A program made the translations under genes and the position numbers. The notes under the pieces are model-generated. The model ran no database searches, was not told where the DNA came from, and saw only the letters and a program-made list of their open reading frames with translations. Positions 34,763-44,200 of a DNA stretch of 64,000 nucleotides are shown one piece after another. This DNA is from Larkinella terrae (GTDB taxonomy: Bacteria > Bacteroidota > Bacteroidia > Cytophagales > Spirosomataceae): positions 1 through 64,000 of the forward strand of contig NZ_WJXZ01000014.1 in NCBI RefSeq assembly GCF_009668025.1. The letters are read 5' to 3'. Positions within the stretch are counted from its first letter, which is position 1. Each line of letters starts with the position of its first letter.

Positions 34763-36085
34763 ATGAATTTGAATCCGCATTTGTCCGGTAAATCCGGTCC
34801 CAGAATCAGGGAAATTACCGTTACGCCGATTGCCGTTGTTGACCCACCCTTGCTGAATGCCGCCGGTTTGCACGCACCTTACGCCCTGCGCACGATCGTG
34901 GAGCTGGTGACGGACGACGGGATTTCGGGCATCAGCGAGATTCCCGGAAACAGCGACATCGATGCGGCTCTGGAAGCTTCCAAACCGCTGCTGATCGGGC
35001 GCGATGTGTTTCAGCTCAGCGAAATCCGGCAGGTGCTGGTCAGTCATTTCGGGAAAGACACGGCCGCCCAGCGGGGCGATGCGCCCTGGGATCAGCGGAA
35101 AATGGTCCATATTTTCAGCTCCATCGAAGTGGCCTGTCTCGACATTATCGGGAAAGTGACCGGTCGGCCGGTGGTCGATTTGCTGGGGGGTAAGATGCGC
35201 GATCGTGTGCCATTTTCGGCCTATCTGTTTTATAAATACGAAGGGGCCGGGGGAAAACTGGCGTTCGATACCGACCCGAATGCGCAGGGCTGGGCCGCGG
35301 CCCGGCAAGCCAGTGCCCTGAATCCGGCCGAGATCGTGGCGCAGGCCAAAGCGATGTGTGCCGAGTTCGGTTTTCAGTCGATCAAGCTCAAAGGTGGGGT
35401 TTTCGAACCCCGTCAGGAGGTCGATGCGATGTTGGCGCTCTACGAAGCCTTTGGCCCGAATGTGCCGCTGCGCATCGACCCGAATGCGCTCTGGAAAGTG
35501 GAAACCGCCATTCAGTACGGTCGGGAGATGGAACCCATTCTGGAGTATCTCGAAGATCCCGTTCGCGGACAGGCGGCCATGGCGCAGGTTCGGAAAGCCA
35601 TCAAAACCCCGCTGGCAACCAACATGTGCACGACATCCTTCGAAGACATTCCGAACAGCATTGCCATTGGCTCTGAGGATATTATTCTGAGCGACCACCA
35701 TTTCTGGGGTGGTTTGCGGGCGTCGATGACGCTTTCCGGCATTTGCGAAACCTTCGGGCGCGGATTGTCGATGCACTCCAACAGTCATTTGGGCATTTCG
35801 CTGGCGGCTATGGTGCACCTCGGCGCGGCCCTGCCGCAGGTTCCGTACGCCCTGGATACGCATTACCCGTGGCAATCGGACGAGGTCATTGTCGGGGGGC
35901 GGTTTAAATTCGAAGAAGGAGCGGTTTTGGTTCCGCAGGAACCCGGGCTCGGCGTCGAACTGGACCGCGACGCCCTGGCCGCACTTCACCAGAATTACCT
36001 GGAATGCGGGTTGAAGAAACGCGACGACGAACCCGAAATGCAGAAAAAACAGCCCGGCTGGAAATTCCAGGCCGTCCGCTGGTAA
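34763..36085 (+). CDS. gudD: Glucarate dehydratase (enolase superfamily)
   Basis: A 440-residue enolase-superfamily enzyme of the GlucD group, which dehydrates D-glucarate (and L-idarate) to 5-keto-4-deoxy-glucarate. The expected residues are present: the K-x-K motif at K208/K210 (SIKLKGG), metal ligands D239 (RIDPNALW), E264 (YLEDPV) and N287 (TNMCTT), and the D311/H338 dyad (LSDHHFWGG, MHSNSHLGIS). The N-terminal capping domain has VVDPPLLNAAGLHAPYALRT. With the aldolase and GarR homologues it completes the aldarate route. A hairpin follows at 36092-36110. Confidence 0.9.
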   Translation: MNLNPHLSGKSGPRIREITVTPIAVVDPPLLNAAGLHAPYALRTIVELVTDDGISGISEIPGNSDIDAALEASKPLLIGRDVFQLSEIRQVLVSHFGKDTAAQRGDAPWDQRKMVHIFSSIEVACLDIIGKVTGRPVVDLLGGKMRDRVPFSAYLFYKYEGAGGKLAFDTDPNAQGWAAARQASALNPAEIVAQAKAMCAEFGFQSIKLKGGVFEPRQEVDAMLALYEAFGPNVPLRIDPNALWKVETAIQYGREMEPILEYLEDPVRGQAAMAQVRKAIKTPLATNMCTTSFEDIPNSIAIGSEDIILSDHHFWGGLRASMTLSGICETFGRGLSMHSNSHLGISLAAMVHLGAALPQVPYALDTHYPWQSDEVIVGGRFKFEEGAVLVPQEPGLGVELDRDALAALHQNYLECGLKKRDDEPEMQKKQPGWKFQAVRW

Positions 36086-36091
36086 TGTACC

Positions 36092-36110
36092 CACGGACTG
36101 TTAGTCCGTG
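36092..36110. repeat. Hairpin with 8-bp arms after gudD
   Basis: CACGGACT and AGTCCGTG enclose GTT. A degenerate matching copy (GTACCCGCGGACTTTGGTCC) lies at about 45414-45433. It may act as a weak terminator: TTGATTTTCT follows. Confidence 0.55.
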
Positions 36111-36260
36111 TTGATTTTCTCACTCCATTATCAGGATTAAAACACGGGCTAAAGCGGCAGCGGCCGTCCGACCGTGAGTACGTAAGGAGGAACGAGCTTT
36201 CGATGTCTTTATAAGATAAATACATTCCGTTACACAATTAATGCTGTCGGGGAATGGTTT

Positions 36261-39200
36261 ATGAAGACAACGATGACTCATCACAAACATAGGGCCCGGT
36301 TTTGGCTGGGCATTCTTACTAATTTTCTCCTGCTTCCGATGGCATTCTGCCAGTCGGTCGGACTGAGTTTCAGCCACCTCGGCGTGGAAGAAGGCTTGTC
36401 GCAAAGCAGCGTGTACGCCATTGCGCAGGATCACCACGGTTTTATGTGGTTCGGGACCCGCGACGGACTCAACCGCTACGATTCCCGGCAGGTAGCGGTT
36501 TACAAAAATCGGAGCGACAATCTGCGGAGTCTGGCGTCCAATACCATCAACAGTCTGCTGCTGGATAAACGGGGGCGGCTTTGGGTCGGTACCACGCGCG
36601 GATTGGCATTATATCGTCCTGAAACGGATGATTTTCAGCGGTTTTCGTTCAATCATTCGCGGGATTCGACCATTATTAGTCTGGCGGAAGACAGTCGCGG
36701 CTCCGTTTGGGTCGGAACCCTGAACGGTTTGTACCGCCTTCAGGCTGAAAAACCGCACCGGTTTGAGCGGCTCGTTGAGTTAACCCAAAACCGCCAGGAC
36801 CTGAAAAACCAGCACGTCCGAACCATCCACGAAGACCGGGAACGCAATCTTTGGGTCGGAACGTCCGGCGGACTGGTGCAACTCCGGCCAGCGCCTTCGG
36901 GAAAATTTCAACTGATCCATTATTTTCTGGAAGCTTCGGATTTGAAGTACCATAATGCCTTCAACGGCATCAATGCCATTGCCGAAGACCGGGCCGGGCG
37001 GTTGTGGCTCGGTACCGAACGGCACGGTATTGCCCTGTTTGACAGGCGATTGGATCGTGTTGTTTCGTGGACGGCGGCCACCGGATTAGATCTCAAGACC
37101 CAAACCATCCGAACGATTCAGGCCGACGGTTCTGCCCATTTCTGGGTCGGGACCATGGCGGGTTTGTACATTGTGGCGCAGGACGGCAGCCGGTTTCGGG
37201 CGTTGACCAACCAGCCCACTGACCCCGGATCGCTGAGCGACAATTCGGTTCGATCCATTTTTCGCGATCGCGATGGCTCGGTTTGGGTGGGGTCGTATTA
37301 CGGCGGAGTCGACCTCTACAGTCCGCTGGCCCGACAGTTTGCTTCCTTCCGGCCCATTGGCAATCAGGGTGGAATGCCTTTTAAGATCGCGGGGCCGATG
37401 TTGCGCGCCAATGCCCCGGATCAGCTCTGGCTGGGCACCGAGGATCGTGGGCTTTTTCTGCTCAATGCCGACAAAACCGTTGCCCGTCATTATGTCCATA
37501 ATCCAAAAAATAATCAGTCGCTTTCCAACGACAAAGTGAAATGCCTGCTGGCCGATGGAGCGAGCGGTTTGTGGGTCGGAACGCTTCAGGGATTGAATTA
37601 CCTGGATTTGCGTCGGCAAACCATTACGCGCTATTTGCACGAACCCAACAATCCGAACTCGTTGCCCAATGATCGGATTTATGATCTGAAACGGGATGCG
37701 GACGGAACACTGTGGGTAGTTACCAATCTGGGTGGTTTGTGCCGATTCGAGCCGAAAACGCAGTCGTTCATTCAGTTTGGCCACCGGCCGGAGCAGAAAA
37801 ACTCGCTCAGTTCCAACAATGCCATGAGCTTGCTGATCGACAGTCAGCAACGGCTGTGGGTGGGGACGACGAACGGTTTGAACCGGAAATTGCCGAATGA
37901 AGACGGATTTGAGCACTTTTTTCACGATGAACGCAACCCGGCTTCGATCAGCAGCAGCCACATTACCTGTTTTCTCGAAGACCGCCAGCGTCGGCTCTGG
38001 ATCGGCACGCGCGACGGCGGGTTGAACCTACTCTTGCCCGACAACCGCTCGTTTCAGCAGTATACGATGGCCGATGGCTTACCCAGCAATACGGTTTTTG
38101 GCATTCGGGAAGATAGCCAGGGAAGGCTCTGGATCAGTACGGACAACGGCCTGGCGCAGCTCGATCCGGTTCCGTCGAAGATCATTTCGTTCAACAAACA
38201 CGACGGACTGATTTCTAAGGAATTTACGTCTAATTCAACGTATCAGGATGCACAGGGCTATTTTTATTTTGGCGGCTATAACGGAATTGTTCAATTTCAT
38301 CCGGACAGCATTCGCCGGAATACGACACCGCCCCGGCTGGCGTTTACGCAATTGCGGTTATTCAATGAGCCGGTAACCAGCCTCGCTTCCGACGGAATCG
38401 ATTACCGGAAAGGACTGACCTTTACGCACCACCAGAATGTGTTTTCGCTCGATTTTGCGGCATTCAATTACATCAATTCGTCAAAAAACCGCTATGCTTA
38501 CCGGTTGCTTGGCTTCGACAAGGGCTGGAATTACGTGAGCGAACCGCGGGCGATGTACATGAATCTGGCGCCGGGCGAGTATGTTCTGCAGGTGAAAGGG
38601 GCCAACAACGACGGCGTCTGGAATCAAAAACCGCTCGAATTGAAAATAACCGTGTTGCCGCCTATCTGGAAAACCGGCTGGGCGTACTTGCTGTATGCGC
38701 TGACATTCATTGGGTTGCTGGGACTTTGGTCGCGGTTTAACCGGAACCGGCTACGACTGGCGCACGAACTGGAACTGGAACAGAACGAGAAAAACCGGCA
38801 GCAGGAATTACACCAGACCAAACTGAATTTCTTCACCGAAATTGCCCACGAAATCCGGACGCCTTTGACGCTCGTGATGGGACCCATCGAAGTGCTGACT
38901 ACCCATAACCCGCAGGATGCGTTTCTACAGAAGCAACTGGCGATCATGCGCGGCAGCACCGACCGATTGCTGCGGCTGTTGAACCAGCTTTTGGATTTCC
39001 GGAAACACGAAACCGGTCATAGTCAGTTGCAGAAACGGGAAACCGATCTGGTGGTTTTTCTGGAAAAAATTACGGCCTCGTTCCGGGAACACGCCCGGTC
39101 GCGCCAGGTTACGCTGCTGAACGAGTCGGAAGTAACAAAATGGCCGGTCTGGATCGATGCCGGGGAAATGGAAAAAGTGGTGTACAATCTGCTGCTCAAC

Positions 39201-40415
39201 GCCTTTAAATTTACTCCGGCGGGCGGCACGATTTCGGTCCGGCTGCAACAGGAATTTGGCGCGTCGGATGCCGAAAACAGCGCCATCATCACCGTCGAAG
39301 ACACGGGCAGCGGGATTCCGGCGAATGAACTGGACCCGATTTTCAACGCATTTTATCAGAGCAGTTCTTCGAAAAAGCGCGACTCCGGTTTTGGGTTGGG
39401 TCTGGCGCTCAGCAAAAGTATTGTCGATCTGCACGAAGGACAAATCACTGTCGAAAGCCGGGAGTCTAATTTGCAAACGCCTGGTTTTACGCGCTTTACC
39501 ATTACGTTGCCCGGTTTTTCATCCGCCTGGTCCGGACCGGTTCAGAGTGAGATGCCGACCGAAACCGATTGGCAATCACTCCGTCCGACGGCTTTGCGTG
39601 AAACCGTCGACACGCTGGTGGAAGGAGAACCGGTTTTGGGAAAACCGCTTATTTTAATCGTTGAAGATCAGGAAGACATCCGGGCGTACATCCGGGATTT
39701 GTTTGCCGAAACCGCGCAGGTAGTTGAGGCCGCCAACGGCGTTCTTGCCTGGGAAAAAGCCGCCCAACTGTTGCCTGACCTGATCATTACCGACGTCGCA
39801 ATGCCGGAAATGGACGGTTTTTCGCTCACCAACCGCATCAAGTCTGACCCGCGAACCAGCCACATTCCGGTGATTATGCTGACGGCAAAAGGCACGACGG
39901 ACGATCAGTTGACGGGGCTGCAAATCGGGGCCGATGATTACGTGACCAAGCCCTTTCACCCGGTTTTGCTGCAGGCCCGGGTGCGCAACCTGTTGTTGCT
40001 TCGAGAGCAGTTGAAGGCGAAATACCACCGGATCGTAACGCTGCAACCTCAGCCGCAGCAACTGGATCACCCGGACGACAAATTTCTGAATCAACTGCTA
40101 ACGGTTCTGAACGCCAACCTCAGCAATGCCGACTTCAATGTAACCAGTCTGGTGGGTGAAATGGGCATGAGCCGACCGGTTTTGTTCCGAAAAGTGAAGA
40201 TGCTGACTGGTTTGTCGGTGATCGATTTATTGCGGACAACGCGATTGAAAAAGGCCGAAAGTTTGTTGAAACAGAAAAAAGCCGGTATTTCGGAAATCGC
40301 GTTTGCCGTCGGATTTGGCGATCCCCGGTATTTCAGCCGGGCTTTCCGCGCCCAGTTTGGGGTCACGCCGACGGAGTATGCCAACCGGTGTGCGGAAGAG
40401 ACGGAAGTAGTATAG
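36261..40415 (+). CDS. Hybrid two-component system regulator (HTCS)
   Basis: A 1384-residue one-chain regulator from the ATG at 36261, with a signal peptide ending in FCQ. Propeller repeats (GFMWFGTRDGLNRYDS, RLWVGTTRGLALYRP, SLWVGSYYGG-type) fill about 35-680. Then come a Y_Y_Y domain, a membrane segment near 800-820, HisKA with IAHEIRTPLTL (His863), HATPase (GFGLGLALSKSIV), a receiver with IITDVAMPEMDG (Asp1178) and an AraC HTH at the C-terminus (GMSRPVLFRKVKMLTG ... ISEIAFAVGFGDPRYFSR). It sits between the aldarate operon and the polyuronate locus, and three direct repeats before the second susC are candidate sites. HTCS proteins usually sense an oligosaccharide of the locus they control. 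Confidence 0.93.
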   Translation: MKTTMTHHKHRARFWLGILTNFLLLPMAFCQSVGLSFSHLGVEEGLSQSSVYAIAQDHHGFMWFGTRDGLNRYDSRQVAVYKNRSDNLRSLASNTINSLLLDKRGRLWVGTTRGLALYRPETDDFQRFSFNHSRDSTIISLAEDSRGSVWVGTLNGLYRLQAEKPHRFERLVELTQNRQDLKNQHVRTIHEDRERNLWVGTSGGLVQLRPAPSGKFQLIHYFLEASDLKYHNAFNGINAIAEDRAGRLWLGTERHGIALFDRRLDRVVSWTAATGLDLKTQTIRTIQADGSAHFWVGTMAGLYIVAQDGSRFRALTNQPTDPGSLSDNSVRSIFRDRDGSVWVGSYYGGVDLYSPLARQFASFRPIGNQGGMPFKIAGPMLRANAPDQLWLGTEDRGLFLLNADKTVARHYVHNPKNNQSLSNDKVKCLLADGASGLWVGTLQGLNYLDLRRQTITRYLHEPNNPNSLPNDRIYDLKRDADGTLWVVTNLGGLCRFEPKTQSFIQFGHRPEQKNSLSSNNAMSLLIDSQQRLWVGTTNGLNRKLPNEDGFEHFFHDERNPASISSSHITCFLEDRQRRLWIGTRDGGLNLLLPDNRSFQQYTMADGLPSNTVFGIREDSQGRLWISTDNGLAQLDPVPSKIISFNKHDGLISKEFTSNSTYQDAQGYFYFGGYNGIVQFHPDSIRRNTTPPRLAFTQLRLFNEPVTSLASDGIDYRKGLTFTHHQNVFSLDFAAFNYINSSKNRYAYRLLGFDKGWNYVSEPRAMYMNLAPGEYVLQVKGANNDGVWNQKPLELKITVLPPIWKTGWAYLLYALTFIGLLGLWSRFNRNRLRLAHELELEQNEKNRQQELHQTKLNFFTEIAHEIRTPLTLVMGPIEVLTTHNPQDAFLQKQLAIMRGSTDRLLRLLNQLLDFRKHETGHSQLQKRETDLVVFLEKITASFREHARSRQVTLLNESEVTKWPVWIDAGEMEKVVYNLLLNAFKFTPAGGTISVRLQQEFGASDAENSAIITVEDTGSGIPANELDPIFNAFYQSSSSKKRDSGFGLGLALSKSIVDLHEGQITVESRESNLQTPGFTRFTITLPGFSSAWSGPVQSEMPTETDWQSLRPTALRETVDTLVEGEPVLGKPLILIVEDQEDIRAYIRDLFAETAQVVEAANGVLAWEKAAQLLPDLIITDVAMPEMDGFSLTNRIKSDPRTSHIPVIMLTAKGTTDDQLTGLQIGADDYVTKPFHPVLLQARVRNLLLLREQLKAKYHRIVTLQPQPQQLDHPDDKFLNQLLTVLNANLSNADFNVTSLVGEMGMSRPVLFRKVKMLTGLSVIDLLRTTRLKKAESLLKQKKAGISEIAFAVGFGDPRYFSRAFRAQFGVTPTEYANRCAEETEVV

Positions 40416-40485
40416 ATTTAATTATCAGGTAGTTTGGCGTATCAATTTTTACAATAAAGCGGTTTTTGAGATTTTAAAGCCCCGG

Positions 40486-40560
40486 CGGGACGCAATGTTT
40501 GTAGAAAATACGTTCGCCCTCCGTTGTCAATCGTACGGTAGGTACGAGACCTGAAGCAAG
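40486..40560. repeat. Degenerate palindrome remnant
   Basis: GGGACGCAATGTTTGTAGAA near 40488-40507 resembles the outer arm of the nested palindrome at 41139-41308 (GGGACGCTAGGTTTGTAGAA). The partner arm is not preserved. It lies before the methyltransferase gene. Confidence 0.45.
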
Positions 40561-40591
40561 ATTTCCACGAAACCAATCGACAGTAAACAAA

Positions 40592-41089
40592 ATGGACTAT
40601 TATTACAAAACAATGCCTTCGCCGGTGGGGCAATTGAAGCTGGTGGGAAGCGACAAGGGCCTGGCTGCCGTTCTCTGGGAAAATGACGATCCGCGTCGCG
40701 TTCCCATCAACGCAACCATTGAGGATGAGACGCATCCGGTGCTGCTTGAAGCCGAACAGCAACTGAACGATTATTTTGCGGGAAAGCGGACGGTTTTTTC
40801 CTTCCAGCTGGATTTTATCGGCACCGAATTTCAGAGGAAAGTCTGGCAGGCGCTGTTGACCATCCCCTTCGGGGAAACGCGGAGCTACGGCGACATTGCC
40901 CGGCAAATCGGAGATATCAAAGCCGTTCGGGCGGTGGGAGCGGCCAATGGGAAAAATCCGATTTCGATTATTGCGCCCTGCCACCGCGTCATTGGCTCGA
41001 CCGGGAAGTTGACCGGTTTTGCGGGTGGGCTGGCAGCAAAAGCCTATCTGCTTAAATTGGAAACCCGGCAAACGGAGCTGGTGTTTTGA
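40592..41089 (+). CDS. ogt: Methylated-DNA-protein-cysteine methyltransferase
   Basis: A 165-residue DNA repair protein. The suicide active site is IIAPCHRVIG, with Cys130 accepting the methyl group from O6-methylguanine. The helix-turn-helix ahead of it (FQRKVWQALLTIPFGETRSYGDIARQIG) flips out the base. The length and lack of an Ada N-terminal domain fit Ogt rather than Ada. It protects DNA from alkylation and has no obvious link to the sugar loci around it. Palindromes lie on both sides, so it is an isolated unit. Confidence 0.92.
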   Translation: MDYYYKTMPSPVGQLKLVGSDKGLAAVLWENDDPRRVPINATIEDETHPVLLEAEQQLNDYFAGKRTVFSFQLDFIGTEFQRKVWQALLTIPFGETRSYGDIARQIGDIKAVRAVGAANGKNPISIIAPCHRVIGSTGKLTGFAGGLAAKAYLLKLETRQTELVF

Positions 41090-41458
41090 GTGGCAAAGCT
41101 TCAGTCACGAAAGTCCGTAATTGCTAACAAGTAGGCGATTTTCAGTCCCGTAGGGACGCTAGGTTTGTAGAAAACGGAGTCGTTTTTGCGCGTTCGGGCG
41201 TGCCTTTGGTTACGCAACCTAAGCAAAAATATTGCGTACCCAAAGGCACGCTGGACAATGTAAATCAACCTTTTGGCTACAAACCTAGCGTCCCTACGGG
41301 ACTGAAAACTGCATAGGCAGGCCGTGGTTTCGCACCATTTATTCGGAAAAAGAACGGGGCCTTATGATAAGAAAAACATCTCTAATTTAAAGCACATTCC
41401 AATTCGGACGTGAATAAACTACCTCTTTAGTTAAATTGCGTAACTAAATGGAAACGTT
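41090..41458. other. Gene-free stretch dominated by a nested palindrome
   Basis: About 170 of 369 bases belong to the palindrome at 41139-41308. The rest (41310-41458) is AT-rich leader of the DUF6624 gene, without a recognisable site. Confidence 0.6.
41139..41308. repeat. 170-bp nested palindrome
   Basis: The outer arms (41139-41170 and 41277-41308) are 32 bp and perfect; they contain AGTCCCGTAGGGACGCTAGG and its complement. Inside, GCGTGCCTTTGGTTACGCAA (41198-41217) pairs with TTGCGTACCCAAAGGCACGC (41232-41251) with one mismatch. The inner core resembles the palindrome at 45558-45618 (GCGTGCC...GTACGCAA). No open reading frame, so it is not autonomous. Confidence 0.92.
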
Positions 41459-42412
41459 ATGCGGTTTACACTACTGGTTCTTGCCTTTCTCTTTCAGTCA
41501 CTTACGTACGCGCAAACCTACAAATCCCTGATTAGCGAAGCCGAAAAGAAGTACAACGAAAAAGTATACCCCAAGTCGGTCGAGCTGTATAAACGGGCGT
41601 TCAAACTCGAACAGAAAAACCGTACGGATTTCTACAATGCGGCCTGTTCGGCAGCTTTGATGAAGGATACCAGACTGGCGCTCGATTGGCTCAATCAGGC
41701 ATTTAACAAAGGTTATATCAACATCCGGCACATGAAAACGGACAGCGATCTGGCCGTGCTTCACGCTAAAAATGAGTGGAAAGAGCTGGTAGGTCGGATG
41801 CAAACCAAAGTCGACAAAATCGAAGCGAATTACGACAAGCCGTTGCAGGCCAAATTGTTAGCGATTTACGACGAAGATCAGAAATACCGCAAACAGATCG
41901 ATTCGCTGAGCCAGAAATACGGTTTTAATTCCAGAGAGGTGCAAAACCACTGGAAGATGATCGAGCAGAAAGACAGTGCCAATTTGGTTGAGGTTAAGGC
42001 GATTCTGGATCAGTACGGCTGGCTGGGCGAAGACAAAGTGGGTCCTCAGGCCAACATGACGCTGTTTCTGGTGATTCAGCACGCGGATCTGGCGACGCAG
42101 CAAAAATACCTTCCGATGATGCGGGAAGCCGTGAAAACCAAAAAGGCCGAACCCAGCTCACTGGCGTTGCTGGAAGATCGCGTAGCGCTGGGCGAGGGTC
42201 GGCGGCAAACCTACGGCAGCCAGATCGGGCAGGACAACGACGGCAAAGCGTACGTTTTGCCGATGAACGATCCGGATAATGTGGACAAACGCCGGGCCGA
42301 CGTCGGTTTGCCGCCCCTGGCCGATTACGTGAAGTACTGGGACCTGAAGTGGGATGTGGCTGACTACAAAAAACGACTTCCCGAATACGAAAAGAAAAGC
42401 GGAATCAAGTAG
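41459..42412 (+). CDS. Secreted DUF6624-type protein
   Basis: A 317-residue exported protein with a signal peptide ending LTYA-QTYK. The N-terminal part is TPR-like (KYNEKVYPKSVELYKRAFKLEQKNRTDFYNAACSAALM). The C-terminal part matches a family I recognise as DUF6624: DQYGWLGEDKVGPQANMTLFLVIQHADLATQQKYLPMMREAV, then LALLEDRVALGEGRRQTYGSQ. The function is unknown; the family is common in Bacteroidota and often repeated in a genome. It is convergent with the esterase gene, 9 bp apart. Confidence 0.8.
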   Translation: MRFTLLVLAFLFQSLTYAQTYKSLISEAEKKYNEKVYPKSVELYKRAFKLEQKNRTDFYNAACSAALMKDTRLALDWLNQAFNKGYINIRHMKTDSDLAVLHAKNEWKELVGRMQTKVDKIEANYDKPLQAKLLAIYDEDQKYRKQIDSLSQKYGFNSREVQNHWKMIEQKDSANLVEVKAILDQYGWLGEDKVGPQANMTLFLVIQHADLATQQKYLPMMREAVKTKKAEPSSLALLEDRVALGEGRRQTYGSQIGQDNDGKAYVLPMNDPDNVDKRRADVGLPPLADYVKYWDLKWDVADYKKRLPEYEKKSGIK

Positions 42413-42421
42413 CGGTTTTGC

Positions 42422-44128
42422 TCACTTAACGTTGAACGTCAGGCGGTTTACCCACACGGCCTGGTGATCGGCTTCCCGGTCGAATTCGCTCAGCATGAAT
42501 GCCTTATCCATGTTGATTCGGGCATTAAAGACGGTTTTGTTATTAATAATCACCTTGACGGGACGACTCAGATCAACCATTTCGGGCGAGATGTAAATCG
42601 TAACCGATCCGGCGCGAGAGGTTTTCAGAATAAACTGGTTTTGGCTATAGGTTGCCGAAACCGCCCCGGATTTTCGGGGAAAAACGAAGGCCTGCGAGGT
42701 GCTGTCTTTTACGGTAGCCGGGCTGTACACATCGCGCCAGCCGGTGACCTGAAAATTGACGGCCTGATGCCATTCCGCCGGGGCCGACAGCGTGTCCAGC
42801 GTGTTGATTTCCAGCCAGTCGCAGCGGTTGTGCCGGAGATTGTCGCATTCCCAATAGAGCTGTTTTTGAAACGGGTTGCGCTTTCTGGTTAGCATGTCGG
42901 CAAAAAGCTGCCGGTAGATACCCCGGGTGGCCGAATCCTTTGAAGCAATCAGATAGCCGTGCGACCGATGACCTTCCACTTCGATGTTCTGCCAATCGAC
43001 CTGCCATTTTTTCGCGACATCCACCAGCGAACGATGCCCTTCGAACGGGAAATAGTAATCATAATCCGTCGCTACGTTGTAGAATGAGCGGTTTTGGGCA
43101 TTTCGGAAAAATGTCCCGCCGGTTCGGACCTGCGGGCGGTTGTTGATCCCCGAAAAACCGGCGAACAAACCCGGTTGCTTCATCAGGTACGAAAAAGCTC
43201 CGGTGGCGCCGTTCGAATGGCCGGTTACGTAAACCCGGCTGTCGTCGATGTTGTACATCTTTTTGACTTCCCGAATCACTTGAGGCACAATGTCAAAACC
43301 GTCGTCCGGCATCATCCAGTTGTATCGCCGGGTGCTGTAGGGAAAAACCGTGATCAGTCCCGACTCACTGGCCTGATTCATAAAGGATTGCCCGAAAAAC
43401 GTGTGGGTCGAATCGGCAACGTCAGGAAAAGAAGCCTGTTGTGCCACGGCGCCGTGCAGCACCACAACCATCGGATAGTCCTTCTGCGCGTCAAACTGAG
43501 CCGGTAGTTGGATGAAATACGGAACCTCGATGGAATCGGCGAACGCCAGCCAGACCAGTTGGTACCGGCCTTGCACTGGTTTTGGACGTGGGGAATGGGG
43601 CTGGTGAAGTTGTTGATAAAGCTCAGAGGCTGTCGGAATTTTAGCCAAGGTGGCCCGTTCGTTGCGGGCTTTTGAAAGCAACTGTTTCTGGAGCTGTCGG
43701 TACGGCAAACTGGTCTTGACGCGGTGCTGGCGTTCCCGTTCTTTCGCTTCGTTTACTTTCGCCATAAAAACCGCCCAGCGGGGATCCGACCGGAGCCAGT
43801 CGAAACTTTTATTACTATAAGGCCCCTTGGTGAAAATATCGGAATCGACCACCCGATTGAGGTAGTGAAAGGTCAGGTCGGCGTTTTTGTCGCGGCTGGC
43901 GAAATCGGCCGCATTCAGGTAGCGCCAGTATTTATCCTCGGGATTGGCTTCTCCGGCTTTCAACGCCCATTCGATGGCGGCTTTCCAGTTTTGTCGCCCC
44001 ATATTGGCCCCCATGCTATCTAAAGCAGGATTGCGCGACTGGGCGAAGCCGGAGAGGAAAGCCAAAAGGACCAGCGGGAGCCAGCCAAGCGAATAAAAGC
44101 TGGTTCGAATCGTAGTAGTATTGCTCAT
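42422..44128 (-). CDS. Secreted alpha/beta-hydrolase (esterase-like)
   Basis: A 568-residue exported protein. After a signal sequence (LPLVLLAFLSGFAQ), the N-terminal ~150 residues are helical and TPR-like. The hydrolase domain has the oxyanion His-Gly (VVVLHGAVAQ, 225-226) and the nucleophile elbow VTGHSNGATG (Ser305), as in PHB-depolymerase-like, feruloyl esterase and prolyl-oligopeptidase-like enzymes. A candidate His lies in VEGHRSHGYLIAS. A C-terminal beta-rich region may be a binding domain. In a locus with a PL38-type lyase and GH88 it may remove ester groups from the polymer, but peptide or lipid substrates are possible. Confidence 0.75.
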   Translation of the reverse strand: MSNTTTIRTSFYSLGWLPLVLLAFLSGFAQSRNPALDSMGANMGRQNWKAAIEWALKAGEANPEDKYWRYLNAADFASRDKNADLTFHYLNRVVDSDIFTKGPYSNKSFDWLRSDPRWAVFMAKVNEAKERERQHRVKTSLPYRQLQKQLLSKARNERATLAKIPTASELYQQLHQPHSPRPKPVQGRYQLVWLAFADSIEVPYFIQLPAQFDAQKDYPMVVVLHGAVAQQASFPDVADSTHTFFGQSFMNQASESGLITVFPYSTRRYNWMMPDDGFDIVPQVIREVKKMYNIDDSRVYVTGHSNGATGAFSYLMKQPGLFAGFSGINNRPQVRTGGTFFRNAQNRSFYNVATDYDYYFPFEGHRSLVDVAKKWQVDWQNIEVEGHRSHGYLIASKDSATRGIYRQLFADMLTRKRNPFQKQLYWECDNLRHNRCDWLEINTLDTLSAPAEWHQAVNFQVTGWRDVYSPATVKDSTSQAFVFPRKSGAVSATYSQNQFILKTSRAGSVTIYISPEMVDLSRPVKVIINNKTVFNARINMDKAFMLSEFDREADHQAVWVNRLTFNVK

Positions 44129-44200
44129 GTTCGGGGTCAGGAATATGAGCCAAAGAGGGAATTAACGGCTTGCCCGTTGCATGATCAGTTGATCAGTAGT

